A stretch of 64,000 nucleotides of DNA from Catellatospora vulcania (GCF_009720385.1 NZ_ML769301.1:770911-834910), one strand, 5' to 3'. Positions 15,430 through 23,709 are shown, numbered from the stretch's first letter. Made by a program: numbers and translations. The notes: generated by a model not told the origin, from the letters alone.

Positions 15430-16257
15430 ATGAGAATCAAACTCGCCGCGCTACTCACCATCGCGACAACTGCCGCGATGTTGCAGATAGCGACTCCAGC
15501 ACAGGCCTTCATCGGCCTGTACCAGGTAAATGCCGTGAGCCCGGCCAATGCCAACTCACCGAAGAACATCTCCGCGGCATGCGCCCCCGGTGACGACATC
15601 GTCAGCGTCATGGGACAGGTCAACAATGGCGCTGGTGACGTCCTTCTGACTCGCGCCTACATCGATGCCGCCGGCGGCGGCACCGCTTCTGGCATCGAGG
15701 CCATCCCGACAGGCGTGGCCTGGACTGTCGAGGTCACCCTCGTCTGTGCCCCAGCCGGTGCGCTCGTCAACCGGTCCGTGGTGCAGACGGTGTCAGCCTC
15801 CAACGCGAATGACAAGTTCCAAACCGCGGCCTGCCCTGCGGGCGACAACATCGTTGGCGGCGGTTACTTCCTGACCGACGCCTTCGGCAATGTCTCCATC
15901 GACGAGGTCAACTACGACGCCGCGATGACGCAGCTGTCCGTCACGGCCTACGACAACGCGGCCGTCGGCAACTACACGCTGACAACGCAGGCGGTTTGCG
16001 CTGACCCTCTGCCCATCAGAAATTACTGGAACGCCACCTCCGCGCTCAACCCCACCTCGCCCAAAGGCGCCAACGGGGCTGCTTGCCCCAACGGCTCGCA
16101 GGTGTCCGCAGTTGGTGGCGTGATCACCGGCGCGCTCGGTGCCGCGTCGATCGCTACGCTCACCCCGCTGCCCGTGGGCGGCGGCATCGTGGCACGCGAG
16201 GTCGGCCCGTTCGGCGGCAACTGGAGTCTGCAGATGCAGCGCATCTGCATCGGATAA
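15430..16257 (+). CDS. secreted protein with three CxxG-type repeats, function unknown
   Basis: 275 residues from ATG 15430; a GTG 27 nt earlier is possible but puts extra residues before the signal peptide MRIKLAALLTIATTAAMLQI (cleavage after TPAQA). The mature protein has three related blocks of about 80 residues, each starting with A-x-C-x-x-G-x-x-I/V followed by a Gly-rich strand: AACAPGDDIVSVMGQVNNGA, AACPAGDNIVGGGYFLTDAF and AACPNGSQVSAVGGVITGAL. Each block probably pairs its Cys with the later one in LVCAP, AVCAD or RICIG. I do not recognise the family; an extracellular beta-rich protein is likely. It is followed by a strong terminator. Confidence 0.75.
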   Translation: MRIKLAALLTIATTAAMLQIATPAQAFIGLYQVNAVSPANANSPKNISAACAPGDDIVSVMGQVNNGAGDVLLTRAYIDAAGGGTASGIEAIPTGVAWTVEVTLVCAPAGALVNRSVVQTVSASNANDKFQTAACPAGDNIVGGGYFLTDAFGNVSIDEVNYDAAMTQLSVTAYDNAAVGNYTLTTQAVCADPLPIRNYWNATSALNPTSPKGANGAACPNGSQVSAVGGVITGALGAASIATLTPLPVGGGIVAREVGPFGGNWSLQMQRICIG

Positions 16258-16278
16258 CGGTCCGCCTCAGACGCACCG

Positions 16279-16309
16279 CGCCCGGTCCTCCAACGAGGAG
16301 GACCGGGCG
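16279..16309 (+). terminator. 12-bp stem terminator after the three-repeat secreted protein gene
   Basis: Perfect inverted repeat CGCCCGGTCCTC / GAGGACCGGGCG with a 7-nt loop, 22 nt after the stop. Confidence 0.78.
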
Positions 16310-16342
16310 TGTCTGCGCGGTCGGCCAGGTTCCAGGTCCGGG

Positions 16343-16605
16343 CGTCCGGTCGAGGACCTGTGCATCGACGAGACCCGCCGGGGCAGGCCGAAGGGGAGTT
16401 CGACGATGCCACGCAGTCGTGGTGGACCGTGGTCGACCGGTGGCACGTGAGGTTCTGCGACCTGTCCAGTGGGCAGGGCCTGCTCGGGCAGGTCGAGGGC
16501 CGCACCGCTCAGGTCGTGGCCGACTGGACTCTCCAGGTCGAAGCCGTGGCGTGAACGGGGTGCGTTGCGTCGCGATCGATATGTGCACGATCAGAGTCGC
16601 TGCCG
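16343..16605 (+). pseudogene. ISL3-family transposase remnant spread over three frames
   Basis: Three consecutive pieces read as an ISL3 transposase core: CIDETRRGRPK (about 16358-16393), then after a 1-nt shift EFDDATQSWWTVVDRWHVRF and CDLSSGQGLLGQVEGRTAQV (16396-16519), then in a third frame CVAIDMCTIRVAA (about 16566-16604). The order and phrases (IDETRRGRP, VDRWHV, LLGQVEGRTA, VAIDMCT) match the catalytic region of actinobacterial ISL3 transposases as I remember them. Both ends of the element, the rest of the transposase and the inverted repeats are missing. Confidence 0.7.
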
Positions 16606-16652
16606 TTCCAGCCTTGGTATACAGATGCGACGCTTCGTGGAAGGGAACCGCC

Positions 16653-17309
16653 ATGGGTTACGAGACCACGTTCACCGGCCAAGTGACGATCACTCCTGCG
16701 CTGAACCAGCATGAGGTCGACTACCTGCTGGCGTTCGCCGAGACCAGGCACGAGCCCCGGTCCACCGGCCCCTACGCCCTCGGCTACGGCGACGAGATCG
16801 ACGGCGACCCGGATCCGGACAAACCCGGGTACTGGTGCAAGTGGGCGCCGACCGCCGACGGCACTGCGATCAACTGGAACGAGCGCGAGAAGTTCTACGA
16901 TGCCGATCTCTGGATGGAGTACCTGGTGCGTACGTTTCTGAAGCCCGATGCCACCGGGGCGCGGGAGCGGGTCGACCCGGTGGCGGGCCGGGTGTATCCG
17001 CCCGCGCTGGACAGGTTCACCTTCGACCACGTCGTCGACGGCGTTATCGAGGCCGAGGGCGAGTGGCCCGACGATCGTTGGCGCATCGAGGTACGCGCCA
17101 ACGCCGTCTACGTGATCCGGCTGCTGACGGAACCGGACTACGCCGAGTATCCCCGCACCCACCGCGACGACTGGACCGACGAGCAGCGGGCCGACTTCGC
17201 CGCGCGGACCCGGCAGAATTTCGTGTACCTGGTGCAGGACGGGCAGTTGCACGAGGTAGGCCCGGCGGATGGGACGTCGTTCGACCCGATCCGGGTCGAC
17301 GAGGGCTAA
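16653..17309 (+). CDS. conserved hypothetical cytoplasmic protein
   Basis: 218 residues from ATG 16653 with GAAGGGAA 7 nt upstream. The protein starts MGYETTFTGQVTITPALNQH, continues with an acidic Trp-rich region (DKPGYWCKWAPTADGTAINW, DLWMEYLVRTFL) and holds EGEWPDDRWRIEVRANAVYV before a DDWTDEQRADF helix. No signal peptide, membrane segment or catalytic motif is visible. It resembles small hypothetical proteins scattered in Streptomyces and Micromonospora genomes; the function is unknown. It sits directly downstream of the ISL3 remnant, so its original upstream context may have been lost. Confidence 0.75.
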   Translation: MGYETTFTGQVTITPALNQHEVDYLLAFAETRHEPRSTGPYALGYGDEIDGDPDPDKPGYWCKWAPTADGTAINWNEREKFYDADLWMEYLVRTFLKPDATGARERVDPVAGRVYPPALDRFTFDHVVDGVIEAEGEWPDDRWRIEVRANAVYVIRLLTEPDYAEYPRTHRDDWTDEQRADFAARTRQNFVYLVQDGQLHEVGPADGTSFDPIRVDEG

Positions 17310-17424
17310 GCGCCGGTCGCGGCGTCCCGTGGACGCAGGGCAGGGTCGCGGCGGGCTGGTCAACGATGAAGCCTGGGTCCTGATCGACTGCCACACCGAT
17401 CCGAACCCGCCACCGATATCGGCG

Positions 17425-17828
17425 TCAGCGGATGTGGTCCGATGCAGCCAACCGCCCGATGGCCAAGCTGGCAGTCTCACCGGCGTGGAAGGGCCCCGGG
17501 ACGTTGCGCCAGTTCCGCTGTTCCCAGCGGCCGGTGAACAGCTCCTCGGCGGGCTCATTGAAGCTCTCGGGGGGCGTTGCCTCGACGAGCGTGGTGTCGC
17601 CGCCGAGCATCCATCTCCGCACCGAGTCGTCACCGCCGTGGTCTCTCCCAGGCACGAGCACACGCACTCCCACCCGGTGGCCCGAACGCATCGCAGGTCG
17701 CACTTCTGGCGCAGGTTGAAGTCCAGCACCACACAACCTGGGCATAGCTGCAGCAGCCCGTCGACGACGTCACGCAGGTAAAGGCGTGCCAACCTCACCC
17801 GGTCGCCCTGGTCGAGGAGCAGCTGCAC
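17425..17828 (-). pseudogene. frameshifted gene remnant with a Cys-rich segment
   Basis: Reading leftward, one frame gives QGDRVRLARLYLRDVVDGLL then CPGCVVLDFNLRQKCDLRC and TGWECVCSC. At about 17645 the sensible reading moves to another frame: RDHGGDDSVRRWMLGGDTTL, then PAEELFTGRWEQRNWRNVPG and AGETASLAIGRLAASDH, ending at 17425. The composition is protein-like in both parts, and the clustered cysteines suggest a metal site, so a single gene broken by a one-base indel is likely. I cannot name the family. The rest of 17310-17918 holds only a 50-residue open fragment on the plus strand (17748-17903). Confidence 0.45.
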
Positions 17829-17918
17829 CAGTTCATGGACAACGCCACCGTCGACATCGCCACCGTCAAGATCTTGCTATGCGACCTCGCCCAAATGCCA
17901 TGACCCAATAGACACCGC

Positions 17919-18893
17919 CTAGGCGGCGACGCCTTCCTCCTGCGCGGACACCGGCGCCGTGGACCGCAATCGCAGCGCCAGCAGGCTCGCCAGCACCAGC
18001 ACCACGCCAGTGATCAGGACGATGACGGCCGGACCCAACCCACCGTCGGTGACGTCGTAGACCAGCTCCGGCACGGCGAGGGTGACCCCCACGACGGCAC
18101 CGAACAGCATCACCGTGGCCCGGGTGCTGCGGTAGAACACGAAGCAGGCCGCCGCCGTCGCACCCGTCAACCCGTACGCCCAGACGCTGGGAGCGGAACC
18201 GAACAGCGGCACCTGCCCGCCGATGATGGCAAGCGCACCGCCGATGAGCAGCCCCAGTGCCCGCGGTCCGATCAGCGAGGCGAAGCTGAGCACGATCCAG
18301 ACCACCCCGGCCGCGACGAGGGCGAGTCCAGTGCCGAGTGCTTCGGCATCCGCCAGGTCGACCAGCGTGACGCTGACCGCACCGGCGCTCCACAGCCCGG
18401 TGCAGATGACACTGAACGGGCTGGACCGCACCGACATGGCGACGATCGACGCGCCCAGCCCGGTCAGCATCGCGTAGGTGGGCTGATGCACGTCAACCTG
18501 CGAATCCGCCGCGACCAGCGCCGCCGCGGCGAGCGGGACGGACGCCAGGGCCAGCAACCCGCTCGCGGCTCGGCCCCGCGCCCCGGCCGTCGCCCGCATA
18601 CCCGCTGCTCCGGCGAATGCGGTGGCCGCGACGACCATGACAGCGGCGACTCCTACCAGGATGGCGACCTTGGCGAGGTATCCGAGGTCATTCCAGGCGG
18701 TGCCCAGCAGCAGCAACGCACCGACGGCCATCAGCGCGCCCCCGGCGTAGCCGCCTGCTTCGGCCAACCAGCCGAACTGCTTGACCGGAGCCGCGGCGAA
18801 GGCGTGCCGGACGGCGCCGGCCTGATCCGCAGTCAGCCGGCCCTCCGAGACGAGCCGCTGCAGCGCGGTTTCTTCTTCTTTACCCAATGGCAT
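17919..18893 (-). CDS. multi-pass membrane protein (DUF2157-like)
   Basis: 324 residues from ATG 18893; a TTG at 18944 would add 17 residues. A short cytoplasmic helical segment (EEETALQRLVSEGRLTADQA) typical of DUF2157-type proteins precedes about ten hydrophobic helices (GALMAVGALLLLGTAWNDLG, VAILVGVAAVMVVAATAFAG, and on to VIVLITGVVLVLASLLALRL). No catalytic residues stand out. It is probably an inner-membrane protein of unknown role. It is isolated, with remnants on one side and the MmyB-type regulator on the other. Confidence 0.75.
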   Translation of the reverse strand: MPLGKEEETALQRLVSEGRLTADQAGAVRHAFAAAPVKQFGWLAEAGGYAGGALMAVGALLLLGTAWNDLGYLAKVAILVGVAAVMVVAATAFAGAAGMRATAGARGRAASGLLALASVPLAAAALVAADSQVDVHQPTYAMLTGLGASIVAMSVRSSPFSVICTGLWSAGAVSVTLVDLADAEALGTGLALVAAGVVWIVLSFASLIGPRALGLLIGGALAIIGGQVPLFGSAPSVWAYGLTGATAAACFVFYRSTRATVMLFGAVVGVTLAVPELVYDVTDGGLGPAVIVLITGVVLVLASLLALRLRSTAPVSAQEEGVAA

Positions 18894-19300
18894 GCCCGTA
18901 TCGTGCTCGGCCGCCGCAGTGGGCGTCAGAGCTTTCCTACTCAAGCTGATCCGGCCGGATACTCAGGCCGGGGGACTTCGCGCGCTCTCTAGCCCAGCTC
19001 CAACCGCCTCCGTCAAGCCAGGTCGACCTCGCGGGTGAAGGACTGCGCCACCAGACACGCCCTGGCGCACAGATGCTTCGGTAGAAGCGGTCGTGAGGGC
19101 GCCGGCGCACTCGCGAACAAGGTTGGCCTGGGGTATATCAGCCAACCCCGGCGTTGTTTATGGGCGTTGGCTAGGCCACGAACCTCCGACCATGCGGACT
19201 GCCGTACCGACCCGCATGCTGAACATAATTGCCCATAAAGATCATTCGCATTCCTGCGAGTGCGCTTTCGGCTTCCGATGCCAGGCTGCCCGGGTGCAGT
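18894..19300. other. non-coding gap between membrane protein and XRE regulator genes
   Basis: No supported gene lies here. The stretch includes a 7-bp inverted repeat GGTTGGC / GCCAACC (19121-19127 and 19141-19147) around a TATATC centre and an AT-rich patch near 19210-19240, neither clearly a promoter or terminator. Confidence 0.4.
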
Positions 19301-20179
19301 TCAGGTTCGGGGGAATGTCGTCAATGTGTCGGATCGGCGGGTGGCTGCCCAGCTGGCCAGGAGTCGTAGCGCGTCATCGTCGCTGGTTCCGGCCGGTGCG
19401 CTGAGCAGGGTCATGGCCAGGCCGGGGTCCGCGGTCAGGAGCATGGTTTCGAAGTGCAGGTCGAGGTCGCCGACCGTAGGGTGATGGAACTGTTTGATGC
19501 CGGTGCGGTGCAGGCGTACGTCGTGGGCGGCCCAGCGGGTGCGGAAGTCTTCGCTGCGGGTGGACAGCTCGCCGACGAGGTCGGTGAGGGCTTTGTCGAA
19601 GGGGTCGAGGCCGGCTGCGGTGCGCATCATGGCGACGGTGTCTGAGGCGATCCGGTCCCAGTCGCGCCAGAAGGCGCGGGAGTGTGGGTTGAGGAACGCG
19701 AAGCGGGCGTGGTTGGCGGGGCGGGTGGGGTCGTCGAACATGGGCGCGTAGAGGGCCTGGGCGAGCGGGTTCGCGGCGAGGACGTCGCCGCGGCCGTTGC
19801 CGACGAAGGCTGGGATGTCGGTCATGAGTTCGAGGACGCGTGCCACGCTCGGTCGGATCTGCGGGGTGGCGGGTTTGCGGCGGGCCCGGGTTGCGGGGCC
19901 GGCGGCGCGGGCCAGCGCGGTGAGGTGCTGCTGTTCGGCTTCGTCGAGTTGTAGGGCGCGGGCGAGGGCGTCGAGGACGCTGTCGGAGGCGCCGGCGAGG
20001 TTGCCGCGTTCGAGCTGGGCGTAGTACTCGACGCTGACGCCGGCGAGGTCGGCGACCTCGCTGCGGCGTAGTCCGGGGACCCGTCGATTGCGGTTGTAGC
20101 TCGTCAGTCCGGCGCGCTCTGGGGTGATCTTGGCGCGGCGGGAGCTGAGGAAGGCTTTGACCTCGTCACGGTTGTCCAC
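19301..20179 (-). CDS. XRE-family regulator with MmyB-like ligand-binding domain
   Basis: 292 residues from a GTG at 20179. The N-terminal HTH (LRRSEVADLAGVSVEYYAQL, then ERGNLAGASDSVLDALARAL) belongs to the MmyB/HTH_31 group. Residues about 105-280 form the MmyB PAS-like ligand-binding domain (IPAFVGNGRGDVLAANPLAQ, FLNPHSRAFWRDWDRIASDT, KQFHHPTVGDLDLHFETMLL). In actinomycetes these proteins commonly sit divergently to an SDR oxidoreductase, which is the arrangement here: the SDR starts at 20359, 179 nt away. It is therefore probably a repressor of that SDR, possibly sensing a lipid-like or redox ligand. Confidence 0.92.
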   Translation of the reverse strand: MDNRDEVKAFLSSRRAKITPERAGLTSYNRNRRVPGLRRSEVADLAGVSVEYYAQLERGNLAGASDSVLDALARALQLDEAEQQHLTALARAAGPATRARRKPATPQIRPSVARVLELMTDIPAFVGNGRGDVLAANPLAQALYAPMFDDPTRPANHARFAFLNPHSRAFWRDWDRIASDTVAMMRTAAGLDPFDKALTDLVGELSTRSEDFRTRWAAHDVRLHRTGIKQFHHPTVGDLDLHFETMLLTADPGLAMTLLSAPAGTSDDDALRLLASWAATRRSDTLTTFPRT

Positions 20180-20358
20180 GCTTCCAGGCTAGGCCCGTTC
20201 GCGCGGCTGTGGGGTGGGCTGTCGGTACACCCTTCAGCAGTGACTTCTTCGCTGCCACAAGGGCTGGTCTGCTGGAAGTCGCACCACTGCGATCGGGTTC
20301 CAGCAACCGAAAGAACCTCTATCACCGAAGTGGTGTTTCGACTCGAGGAGGACAGGTC

Positions 20359-21198
20359 ATGGCTGAGAAGAAGGTTCTACTGATCACCGGTGCCGGCCGC
20401 GGCATGGGCGTGGACATCGCGAAGGCGGCGCTCGCCGCCGGGTACGCGGTGGTCGCGACCGGCCGGGACCCGCAGAAGGTTTCCCAGGCCATCGGGGCTG
20501 CGGCCGACCTGCTGGCGGTGCGGCTCGACGTGACCGACCCGGCGAGCGCCCAGGCTGCGGTTCAGCAGGCTGTGGAGCGGTTCGGGCGTATCGACGTGCT
20601 GGTCAACAACGCGGGGAACTTCTATGCCGGGTTCTTCGAGGAGCTCACCGAGAAGGATTTCCGGGCGCAGGTCGAGACGAACCTGTTCGGTCCGCTGAAC
20701 GTGACCCGCGCGGTGCTGCCAGTGCTGCGCACACAGCGTTCGGGGCTGGTCGTGACGATCTCGTCGACCGCTGGGATCATCGGCGCGGAGTTCACCTCGG
20801 CATACGCGGCGGCAAAGTTTGGCCTAGAAGGCTGGATGGAGTCCCTGGCCGCCGAGGTCGCGCCGTTCGGGATCCGCACGATGCTCGTCGAGCCCGGGTT
20901 CTTCCGCACCGCCCTGCTCACTCCCGAGTCGACCACCTACGCCGAGCCGACGATCGAGGACTACCTCGAGCGGACCCGGCAGACGGTGACCATGTGGAGC
21001 GGCCTGAACGGCCTGCAGGGCGGTGACCCCGCGAAGCTGGCGGCGGCGCTGATCACCCTGGTCGGCTCCGACGAGCCGCCGCTGCGCTGGGCAGCGGGCG
21101 CCGACGCGGTCGGCGTCCTGGAGCTGAAAGCCAAGACGCTGCTCGCGCAGGCCGACGCCCACCGCGAGCTGTCCTCGTCACTGGCCCACGACGCCTGA
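20359..21198 (+). CDS. short-chain dehydrogenase/reductase (classical SDR)
   Basis: 279 residues from ATG 20359 with GAGGAG upstream. It has an NAD(P)-binding GAGRGMG turn, LDVTDPASAQAAV, the NNAGNFYAG motif, a catalytic Ser in TISSTAGIIG, and YAAAK with Tyr and Lys. VEPGFFRTALL is the PG motif after the active site. The enzyme should oxidise or reduce a small carbonyl or alcohol; the substrate is unknown. It is divergently paired with the MmyB-type regulator at 19301-20179 and followed by a clear terminator. Confidence 0.92.
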   Translation: MAEKKVLLITGAGRGMGVDIAKAALAAGYAVVATGRDPQKVSQAIGAAADLLAVRLDVTDPASAQAAVQQAVERFGRIDVLVNNAGNFYAGFFEELTEKDFRAQVETNLFGPLNVTRAVLPVLRTQRSGLVVTISSTAGIIGAEFTSAYAAAKFGLEGWMESLAAEVAPFGIRTMLVEPGFFRTALLTPESTTYAEPTIEDYLERTRQTVTMWSGLNGLQGGDPAKLAAALITLVGSDEPPLRWAAGADAVGVLELKAKTLLAQADAHRELSSSLAHDA

Positions 21199-21252
21199 GC
21201 GACACCACGCCAGCAGCGCCCAGAACCTTGCGCTGACATCAACTGCATCGCC

Positions 21253-21282
21253 GGCTGCGGCACTGATCACTGTGCCGCAGCC
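21253..21282 (+). terminator. 11-bp stem terminator after the SDR gene
   Basis: Perfect inverted repeat GGCTGCGGCAC / GTGCCGCAGCC, 54 nt after the SDR stop. Confidence 0.75.
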
Positions 21283-21330
21283 CTTGATCCACTGATCCGG
21301 CGAAGCTGACGATTCCGGACCCAGGGAATA

Positions 21331-21700
21331 ATGATCTACGCCATCCTGATCGGGGTCATCGTCGCGATCTGCCTGGCCGGCCTCTATCTCTGGAAGCGCC
21401 TAGCCTGGGACACCACCCGATCACGCAGAGCCCGGATCGCCGGCAGCGTCTTCGCCGGCCTGCTGGCGCTGCTCATCCCGGTGACCATGGCCGCTGAGAC
21501 AGTTCCCTGGGTGGCGTGGCCCGGCTTCATCTGGCTCGCCTTCTTGCTCTATCTGACCCTGGTACTTCTCGCGCTCGAGATCCCGACGCTGGTGGTCAAG
21601 GCATGGCTGCGCCGCGGCAAGCATGACCTGCCGGTGCCTGCAATCGAGGCGGCTGAACCAGCAACAATCGTCGCCGGCCACGTGACCACCGGGTCGCCCG
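21331..21700 (+). pseudogene. truncated N-terminal membrane domain, metallophosphoesterase-like
   Basis: From ATG 21331 about 120 residues are protein-like. They include two to three hydrophobic helices (MIYAILIGVIVAICLAGLYL, RIAGSVFAGLLALLIPVTMA, WPGFIWLAFLLYLTLVLLAL) and a basic end (TLVVKAWLRRGK). This layout matches the membrane N terminus of actinobacterial metallophosphoesterases, but the phosphoesterase domain is absent. Beyond about 21700 the frame runs on to 22080 through Pro/Arg-rich text that is the complement of a WD40 and an AraC remnant. I read the gene as truncated by rearrangement. Confidence 0.55.
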
Positions 21701-21759
21701 GCCATCCCAAGTCCGCGAATGAGCTGCCGACCGGCGCCCACCTCCGCCGCCCAGAGGCG

Positions 21760-21919
21760 GTGCCGAACCCGGTCTGCCAGCCGGGTCCAGCCGACTTGGC
21801 TGATGTTCGCGGTGGGGCGGGGCTGCCCGATCTGTTGCCGGGTGGCCAGGTCCCAGAAGCACACGGTGGCGGCTTCGCCCCCGCTGCCTGTCACCGCGAC
21901 CGGTGGCCCGTCGGGGCCG
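21760..21919 (-). pseudogene. WD40-repeat remnant
   Basis: Reading leftward from about 21918, DGPDGPPVAVTGSGGEAATV then CFWDLATRQQIGQP is one blade of a WD40 propeller of the kind found as long tandem arrays in Micromonosporaceae STAND proteins. The text degrades after about 21830. Only one blade survives. Confidence 0.55.
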
Positions 21920-21920
21920 T

Positions 21921-22178
21921 CTACTCCCGTCGCGCGTGCAGCTCGCCACGGTCGGCGAACAGGTCGGCAACGGCGCCCGCGAACTCCGTGAACCGCGTGC
22001 TGAGGTGCCCAGCGAGGAGCACATTAGGGCGAAGCAGATGTCGGTCACGGACAGGTCCGTGCCGCGCAACAACGCCGTAGCGCGCTCGATCCGGCGCGTC
22101 ATGAGTTACGCGTACGGCGACTCCCCGTACGCGAGGCGGAACTGCCGGCTCAGACCCCGGCGCGGGTCGTATCCCTGA
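21921..22178 (-). pseudogene. AraC-family DNA-binding domain with nonsense and frameshift mutations
   Basis: Reading leftward from about 22178: GLSRQFRLAYGESPYA, an in-frame TAA where the family has Tyr or another residue before LMTRRIERA, then MTRRIERATALLRGTDLSVT and DICFALMCSSLGT. There a single-base loss shifts the frame, which resumes as STRFTEFAGAVADLFADRGE and ends in TAG at 21921. This is the second HTH region and tail of an AraC/XylS regulator. One stop plus one indel mark it as decayed. Confidence 0.72.
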
Positions 22179-22182
22179 ACGC

Positions 22183-22222
22183 GGTCAGGACGCGGGAGCC
22201 TGTCCGCTCCCGCGCCCTGACC
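22183..22222 (-). terminator. 15-bp stem terminator of the GH16 gene
   Basis: Arms GGTCAGG-A-CGCGGGAG and CTCCCGCG-C-CCTGACC pair over 7 plus 8 bp with one mismatch and an 8-nt loop, 25 nt downstream of the GH16 stop. Confidence 0.78.
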
Positions 22223-22246
22223 GTCAGCGTGCCCCTGGGCCGGCGG

Positions 22247-23614
22247 TCACGCGGCCTTCACGAAGTACTGTGCGGCCGATCCGTTGCAGTCCCAGATCTG
22301 CAGTCGCGCGCCGTCCGCTGTCGAGCCTCCTGGGGAGTCCAGGCACTTGTTGGAGTTCGGGTTGCGCAACCGGTTACCTTCCTGGACCCAGTTCTGTGCG
22401 CCGCTGCCGTTGCAGTCCCAGAGCTGCACCTGCGTGCCGTTGGCCGTACCCGCGCCGTTGACGTCGAGGCACCGGCCCAGTGTCCGCAGGGTCTGGCCGT
22501 CCCGGCTCCACTGCTGGTCCTGCGAAACAGCAGACCCCTGGCACGTCCACAGCTGCACGGCCGCGCCATTGCCGCCCGTGTCGTTTCCGGCCACGTCCAC
22601 GCACTTGCCGCCCGGCCCGTTGATCTGCGTTGCGGACCCGCCCGTGCCCCCGCCGTCCTGGTAGTAGCGCACGTAGTCGATCAATGCGGTGAGCGGGAAC
22701 TGGCCCTGCACGGGGTTCTGTCCAGGGTAGGTGCCGCCCAGCGCCAGGTTGAAGATGAGGTGGAACGGCTTGCGGAACTCCTCCAAGGTCGCCGGTGTCG
22801 TGTCGATCACGTGCGTCTGCGTGCCGTCGATGTACCAGCGGATCTGCGCGGCCGTCCACTCGATCGCATAGACGTGGAAGGCCGCGGCGTTGTTGACGGC
22901 GGGGTTCGCGACGTAGTTGGCGTTCTGACCCGCTGTCCAGGGGAACACGCCGGTCCGCACATCCCAGAAGATGTTGTTCGTGACGGTCGCGTTCGCGTTC
23001 GCGTGTTCCATGATGTCGACCTCGCCGCAACTGGCCCAGTTGGTGGGCAGGCGGTCGTAGTAGGTCTGCGCCGGGTTGTAGGCGCTAGTGGACGTCTCGT
23101 CGCACGAGTCGCCGAGCATCCAGAAAGCCGGCCACGAGCCGGTGGCGGTGGGGAGCGCCATGCGCGCCTCGATACGGCCGTATTGGAAGGACCTCTTCGT
23201 GTCCGTCGTCATGCGGCACGACGTCTGGTAGAAGTTGCGGCCGTTGACCGTGATGGGCGTCGTGAGCCAGTTGGCGCGCATCACGAGGTTGCCGCCGGAC
23301 TGCGTGCAGTTCTCGGGGCGGTACCACTCCCACTCGCCGTTGCCCCAGCCGTCGAAGGTATTGAGGCCGGGGTTGAGGCCGTTGCCGACGTTGTAGTTCC
23401 AGTTGGCGCTGCTGGGCGCGCCGGACCCGTTGAATTCGTCAGCCCACACGAGGTTCCACGCGGCGTGTGCGGGCTGCTGCTGGACGACCGTGCTGCCGAC
23501 GAGTGCAGTGACGGCCGCGGCGAGGAGGATCATGAGGCGTCGGCCGCGTGACAGCACTCGGTTCACAGCGCGGCCACGGGCCATGCGGGGTGCGCGTTCT
23601 TGTTGAATCTCCAC
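22247..23614 (-). CDS. secreted GH16 endo-beta-glucanase-like enzyme with ricin B lectin domain
   Basis: About 455 residues from a GTG at 23614 (GAAGGG 10 nt upstream); an ATG at 23584 is an alternative. After a basic N terminus and signal peptide (cleavage near QPAHAAW) comes a GH16 jelly roll: WADEFNGSG, YGRIEARMALPTATGSWPAF, and catalytic GEVDIMEHAN with Glu198 and Glu203 of the ExDxxE motif. This fits beta-1,3- or mixed-linkage glucanases. A ricin B domain follows with three blades (GGKCVDVAGNDT, GRCLDVNGAGTANG, NKCLDSPGGSTADG) and Q-x-W ends. A perfect 22-bp palindrome sits 74 nt upstream of the start, suggesting LacI-type sugar control. Confidence 0.92.
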   Translation of the reverse strand: MEIQQERAPRMARGRAVNRVLSRGRRLMILLAAAVTALVGSTVVQQQPAHAAWNLVWADEFNGSGAPSSANWNYNVGNGLNPGLNTFDGWGNGEWEWYRPENCTQSGGNLVMRANWLTTPITVNGRNFYQTSCRMTTDTKRSFQYGRIEARMALPTATGSWPAFWMLGDSCDETSTSAYNPAQTYYDRLPTNWASCGEVDIMEHANANATVTNNIFWDVRTGVFPWTAGQNANYVANPAVNNAAAFHVYAIEWTAAQIRWYIDGTQTHVIDTTPATLEEFRKPFHLIFNLALGGTYPGQNPVQGQFPLTALIDYVRYYQDGGGTGGSATQINGPGGKCVDVAGNDTGGNGAAVQLWTCQGSAVSQDQQWSRDGQTLRTLGRCLDVNGAGTANGTQVQLWDCNGSGAQNWVQEGNRLRNPNSNKCLDSPGGSTADGARLQIWDCNGSAAQYFVKAA

Positions 23615-23687
23615 AGCGAATGTGCCCTTCTCGAGCAGGGGCGGAGGTCGTGCGATCGGCGGAAGTGCCTGTTCGAGTCCCTCCACG

Positions 23688-23709
23688 GATGTGAGAGCGC
23701 TCTCACATC
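23688..23709. promoter_or_regulatory. perfect 22-bp palindrome upstream of the GH16 gene, putative LacI-type operator
   Basis: Arms GATGTGAGAGC and GCTCTCACATC abut without a spacer. The core TGAGAGCGCTCTCA is close to the TGGGAGCGCTCCCA box bound by CebR/CelR regulators of cellulase and glucan genes in actinomycetes (established for those proteins). No CebR gene is in this window, so a regulator encoded elsewhere is inferred. Confidence 0.75.

Noticed and set aside
17748-17903. 50-codon plus-strand fragment with VALVEEQLHQFMDNATVDIA
   Set aside because: The composition is protein-like, but no start, family or neighbour supports it. It may be the tail of a lost gene overlapping the minus-strand remnant.
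19121-19147. GGTTGGC/GCCAACC inverted repeat as operator
   Set aside because: Seven-bp arms with a 13-nt gap are not rare enough, and the place is downstream of the XRE gene, not at a promoter.
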